DNA of 8,038 nt from Acetobacteraceae bacterium (lineage in GTDB: Bacteria > Pseudomonadota > Alphaproteobacteria > Acetobacterales > Acetobacteraceae). The DNA is taken from contig JAFAHH010000875.1 in assembly GCA_019237355.1 (NCBI GenBank), positions 1 through 8,038 on the forward strand, in the 5' to 3' direction. Made by a program: the position numbers and the translations under genes. How positions within the stretch are numbered: position 1 is the first letter of the stretch; each line of letters begins with the position of its first letter. Of the stretch, positions 5,960 to 8,038 are shown in pieces. Below the pieces are notes generated by a model. It made no database searches. It was not told the origin of the DNA and was given only the letters and a program-made list of their open reading frames with translations.

Positions 5960-7330
5960 TCACTGGAGGGCGAGTGCGTTCGTAAGATCGCCCGCCTGAG
6001 CATCGCGCGTGCCGAGCGGCTCAAGCTTGAACCGCGACTCAATCAGCTTCAGGATCGAAGTGGTGTCATAGACCCTGTGGTCAATAAAGCCGTGCTTGGC
6101 TAACGGTGAGATGATGATTGTGGGGATTCGCGTGCCAGGTCCCCACCGATCGGCAGGCGGAGGGGCAACATGGTCCCAGGTCCCGCCATTTTCATCATAG
6201 GTGACAATAATAACCGTGTTCTGCCAGACTGGGCTCGCCTGGATGCGGGCAATGAGATTTGCGGCATGGCGGTCGCCAGTAAGGATGTCCGTATACCCGG
6301 GATGCTCATTGTCTTCGCCAATAGGCTTGTAGAAAACGACCTGGGGCAAAGATCCCGCGTCGATCGCGTTCACGAAATCCTTCTCGTCCTTCAAGTGTTC
6401 GGCCCGGGCCGCCGTGCCATCGCCAAACTGGGCAAAATAGGCGAGAGCCTGATGATGAAACTGAAACAGCTTATCGGGATGGCCGGCAATGGCGTTATCC
6501 CAGCCGCCCGAATACCAGGCCCAGGTGATTCCCTTGTCGGAGAGGCGGTCGCCGATGGTCGGACCATGTTGCGGAGGCAATAGCTTGGATTTATCGGTGA
6601 TGCGGGGATCGTGGGGTGAGAATACCGATTGAATTGTGTTCACCGCGTATCCGTCCGGAGTTATGGAGCCGTCCTTGACCATTTTGCCGGAAGCGTCGAG
6701 CACGGCGACGATGCTGGAGGGCGCGCTCTCGTAGCGCGGGCTGCAGGCGCAAATGAGCCAGAAATGGTTGAGAAACGAGCCACCGAACGCGGCGTGGAAA
6801 AAATGATCTGCAAGCACGTAGTCCTTAGCATAGCGCCAAAGAGGCAGTGGGCTGCCGTCGTAATATCCCATGCTTAAAGCTTTCGCGTCTGAAACCAGCA
6901 CGAACTTGTTCATCCGGCCGCCATTGATCTGCATCTGCTCTTGGTAGAAGCGGTGGATCAGGTCACCGGTGGGCTGATCGAGCGGCACGTATTGCTCCAC
7001 GCGAAACGGGCGATTGGGCAGATCGGGCGGAAAACGCGGGTCGACGCGCGGTGGCTTTAGCATTGTGTTCATGACGGGCGGCAAAACCTTATAGGGCGTG
7101 TCTTGCTCGTCCACCTGCGGAATGATAGCGCCTTCGCTGTTCAGCCCGTCAGCACCCGGGAACAACCCGTAGAGGTTATCGAAGCTCCGGTTCTCTAAGT
7201 AGAAAATGACGATATGCTCGATTTTCTCCAAACCGGTCCGGGCGGCTTCCTGCGGGTGTGCGAACCCAGCGCGAAGCGCCACGAGCGAACAAAACAAGCC
7301 GAGCAGCATAGTTGCGGCCAAAGATCTCAT
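5960..7330 (-). CDS. Exported phosphoesterase of the phospholipase C / acid phosphatase family
   Basis: A 456-residue protein of the PF04185 phosphoesterase family, which hydrolyses phospholipids or other phosphate esters. ATG at 7330 is chosen because GGAGGAG lies five bases upstream; the in-frame GTG at 7336 overlaps that site. Residues 1-25 are a Sec-type signal peptide (hydrophobic core, then AGFA-HP) with no twin arginine, so a periplasmic or secreted enzyme is predicted. Family signatures in order: EHIVIFYLENRSFDNLYGLF (ENRSFD metal/active-site motif, about 46-51), DHFFHAAFGGSFLNHFWLI, TYDENGGTWDHVAPP (about 377-391), and GTRIPTIIISPLAKHGFIDH...YDTTSILKLIE. Length fits the short acid-phosphatase-like members and lacks the long C-terminal extension of PlcH-type haemolytic enzymes. 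Substrate cannot be read from sequence. It converges on the kinase gene and has no co-oriented partner here, so it is probably a stand-alone gene. Confidence 0.92.
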   Translation of the reverse strand: MRSLAATMLLGLFCSLVALRAGFAHPQEAARTGLEKIEHIVIFYLENRSFDNLYGLFPGADGLNSEGAIIPQVDEQDTPYKVLPPVMNTMLKPPRVDPRFPPDLPNRPFRVEQYVPLDQPTGDLIHRFYQEQMQINGGRMNKFVLVSDAKALSMGYYDGSPLPLWRYAKDYVLADHFFHAAFGGSFLNHFWLICACSPRYESAPSSIVAVLDASGKMVKDGSITPDGYAVNTIQSVFSPHDPRITDKSKLLPPQHGPTIGDRLSDKGITWAWYSGGWDNAIAGHPDKLFQFHHQALAYFAQFGDGTAARAEHLKDEKDFVNAIDAGSLPQVVFYKPIGEDNEHPGYTDILTGDRHAANLIARIQASPVWQNTVIIVTYDENGGTWDHVAPPPADRWGPGTRIPTIIISPLAKHGFIDHRVYDTTSILKLIESRFKLEPLGTRDAQAGDLTNALALQ

Positions 7331-7335
7331 GCGCA

Positions 7336-7342
7336 CTCCTCC
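7336..7342 (-). promoter_or_regulatory. Strong ribosome binding site of the phosphoesterase
   Basis: On the minus strand GGAGGAG is followed by a 5-base spacer and ATG at 7330. Its overlap with the alternative GTG start at 7336 rules against that start. Confidence 0.7.
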
Positions 7343-7398
7343 GAGGACGGCGGCAGAATGGAGAAGGCGCCATATGCGGAAATCCCAAGGAGAACGCC

Positions 7399-7646
7399 AT
7401 GCCTGAGTTGCAGATTATCGGACGCCGCGGAGCAACTTTGTGCGAACCCTCCGTATAGCTTGCCGGGAAAAGGGAGTCGCCTACATGCTGGTCCCGGCCC
7501 GTCCACACACGCTGGAGGTCGATGGCTGAGATCGCCTTGTGCGAGCCGCGCGCCATCTGCACCTATGTCGACCTGGTATTCGATACCACCGCCTAGTGCC
7601 AGGTAAGCCGATGCGCGCTGGGACAATGGAGCAATGGTTGTCGCTG
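7399..7646 (+). pseudogene. Decayed glutathione S-transferase, frameshifted and internally deleted
   Basis: No intact frame exists, but three consecutive pieces read as one GST N-terminal half. Piece 1 starts at ATG 7399, after AAGGAGA at 7387-7393, and gives MPELQIIG. A one-base loss near 7423 moves it to piece 2 (7425-7526): PRSNFVRTLRIACREKGV, then LVPARPHTLEVDG, ending at TGA 7527. Piece 3a (7528-7593) gives EIALCEPRAICTYVD, the conserved ALxES/P-AIxxYxD region, ending at TAG 7594. About 13-16 residues normally found between these parts (the HPFGKIP region with the cis-Pro loop) are missing, so a deletion is inferred. Piece 3b (7593-7646) gives LVPGKPMRAG and EQWLSL, the linker into the helical C-terminal domain. 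Homology fades after that and most of the C-terminal domain is absent. Intact relatives conjugate glutathione to electrophiles in the cytoplasm; this copy should be inactive. Confidence 0.8.
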
Positions 7647-7728
7647 ACCCGGCTAGTCGCTGCGGTGGCGGCGACATTCCGCCGAGACTCGCCAGAGCGC
7701 GTTGGCTTGAGGCAGAATCCTCAGAAAC

Positions 7729-7874
7729 AAGGCCAGGGGCTTTGCCCCTGGACCCCAGCAAAGGCAGAGCCTTTGCAATCCAATCACTTAGTGGATGGGG
7801 TCTGGGGCCTTTCGGCCCCCTCATGCGAACAGCATGCTCCCCGCATGACGGGTCCAGAGCAGAGCCCTGGCCTT
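7729..7874. repeat. Compact multi-hairpin element with imperfect terminal inverted repeats
   Basis: The ends AAGGCCAGGG (7729-7738) and CCCTGGCCTT (7865-7874) are exact reverse complements. The symmetry continues inward through CTGGACCC (7748-7755) and GGGTCCAG (7850-7857), giving imperfect arms of about 27 bp. Inside are perfect hairpins: CCAGGGGC-TTT-GCCCCTGG (7733-7751), GCAAAGGC-AGA-GCCTTTGC (7758-7776), GGGGCC-TTTC-GGCCCC (7804-7819) and TCATGCG/CGCATGA (7821-7848), plus a weak one at 7778-7796. No credible protein is encoded. It resembles dispersed palindromic repeats or a MITE-like element, or could act as a structured RNA; copy number cannot be judged from one window. Confidence 0.7.
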
Positions 7875-7891
7875 CCTATTTCAGCAGACTG

Positions 7892-7931
7892 CTAGAGCAT
7901 GATGACTCGACCTGAAGTCATCGTGCTTTAG
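7892..7931. repeat. Palindromic element with a 16-bp stem
   Basis: CTAGAGCATGATGACT (7892-7907) pairs with AGTCATCGTGCTTTAG (7916-7931), with two G-U wobbles and an 8-base loop. It resembles the dispersed intergenic palindromes rich in GAGCATGA found in many alphaproteobacterial genomes (from memory, not checked). Its right foot meets the start of the insertion element. Confidence 0.6.
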
Positions 7932-7976
7932 GGCCTGTTGAGATTGGGGATTCCCTCGGTCACGGCGCGTGTGATT

Positions 7977-7999
7977 CCAAACTCCGAAAAGGAGTTTGG
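7977..7999 (+). promoter_or_regulatory. Hairpin covering the transposase ribosome binding site
   Basis: CCAAACTCC (7977-7985) and GGAGTTTGG (7991-7999) form a perfect 9-bp stem with loop GAAAA. The ribosome site AGGAG (7990-7994) is almost wholly inside the 3' arm, and the GTG start follows at 8002. In mRNA that contains the whole stem, such as read-through from outside the element, translation should be blocked. Confidence 0.65.
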
Positions 8000-8001
8000 C
8001 C

Positions 8002-8038
8002 GTGGATCGGTTCTGCCTGACGGATGAGCAATGGAGCA
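8002..8038 (+). CDS. IS5-family transposase, first 12 codons only
   Basis: GTG at 8002 follows AGGAG with a 7-base spacer and reads VDRFCLTDEQWS before the window ends. The (R/Y)x-LTDEQW opening is typical of IS5-family DDE transposases, whose next expected segment is an E-P box and a short N-terminal DNA-binding region. The catalytic DDE residues lie outside the window, so intactness is unknown. A GTG start and a sequestered ribosome site would both keep expression low, as is usual for transposases. Confidence 0.75.
   Translation, partial: MDRFCLTDEQWS

Larger units (their letters stand above)
7931..8038 (+). mobile_element. Left end of an IS5-like insertion sequence, truncated by the window edge
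   Basis: The transposase start at 8002 is preceded by a short leader beginning around 7931 with GGGCCTGTTGAGATTGGGG, the G/C-rich start expected of a terminal inverted repeat. The flanking TTA/TTAG (7928-7931) fits the short TA-centred targets used by IS5-family subgroups. The exact boundary and duplication cannot be fixed without the right end. Confidence 0.65.

Noticed and set aside
5960..7330. Functional link between the phosphoesterase and the kinase-caspase module.
   Set aside because: It is convergent with the kinase gene, separated by probable terminators, and belongs to a common stand-alone exported enzyme family.
7327..7895. Open frames on both strands (plus 7539-7895, minus 7327-7824) that would fill the region right of the phosphoesterase.
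   Set aside because: They cross the GST relic and the multi-hairpin element. Only the stretch from about 7593 to 7646 of the plus frame resembles a real protein, and that is a GST fragment; the remainder is translated repeat.

Overview
The window is GC-rich DNA that looks like the chromosome of an alphaproteobacterium (Rhizobiales or Rhodospirillales/Acetobacteraceae style). The basis is codon use, the kind of Ser/Thr kinase and WD40-caspase proteins present, a decayed glutathione S-transferase of a type common in these groups, and an IS5-type transposase at the right edge. The lineage is inferred, because there is no rRNA or other marker gene.

Layout. Positions 1-3315 (minus strand) hold a two-gene unit read leftwards. 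The first gene (3315-2266) encodes a probable glycine-zipper/SH3-like envelope lipoprotein. Its stop codon overlaps, as ATGA, the start of a large exported WD40-repeat protein (2269 to beyond position 1). The WD40 protein's C-terminal caspase-like (peptidase C14) domain is just beginning when the window ends. A 294-bp divergent intergenic region with two clean inverted repeats (3427-3440 and 3518-3545) separates this unit from a plus-strand gene for a transmembrane Ser/Thr protein kinase (3610-5847). That kinase has a 35-residue Pro-rich repeat and a C-terminal DUF4384-like domain. The layout suggests one envelope signalling module: a cytoplasmic kinase domain with an extracytoplasmic sensor-like tail, a lipoprotein, and an exported caspase-like effector or scaffold.

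Positions 5848-5959 are a short convergent gap with two stem-loops, probably terminators. Beyond it, on the minus strand, is an exported phosphoesterase of the phospholipase C / acid phosphatase family (7330-5960), with no visible functional link to the kinase module.

The right end (7331-8038) is a decay and mobile-DNA zone. It holds a frameshifted and internally deleted glutathione S-transferase pseudogene (7399 to about 7646). Next is a compact 146-bp multi-hairpin element bounded by imperfect inverted repeats (7729-7874), then a 16-bp-stem palindrome (7892-7931). At the foot of that palindrome lies the left end of an IS5-like element, whose transposase start (GTG at 8002) has its ribosome binding site buried in a perfect hairpin. 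No tRNA, rRNA, CRISPR array or replication origin was seen.
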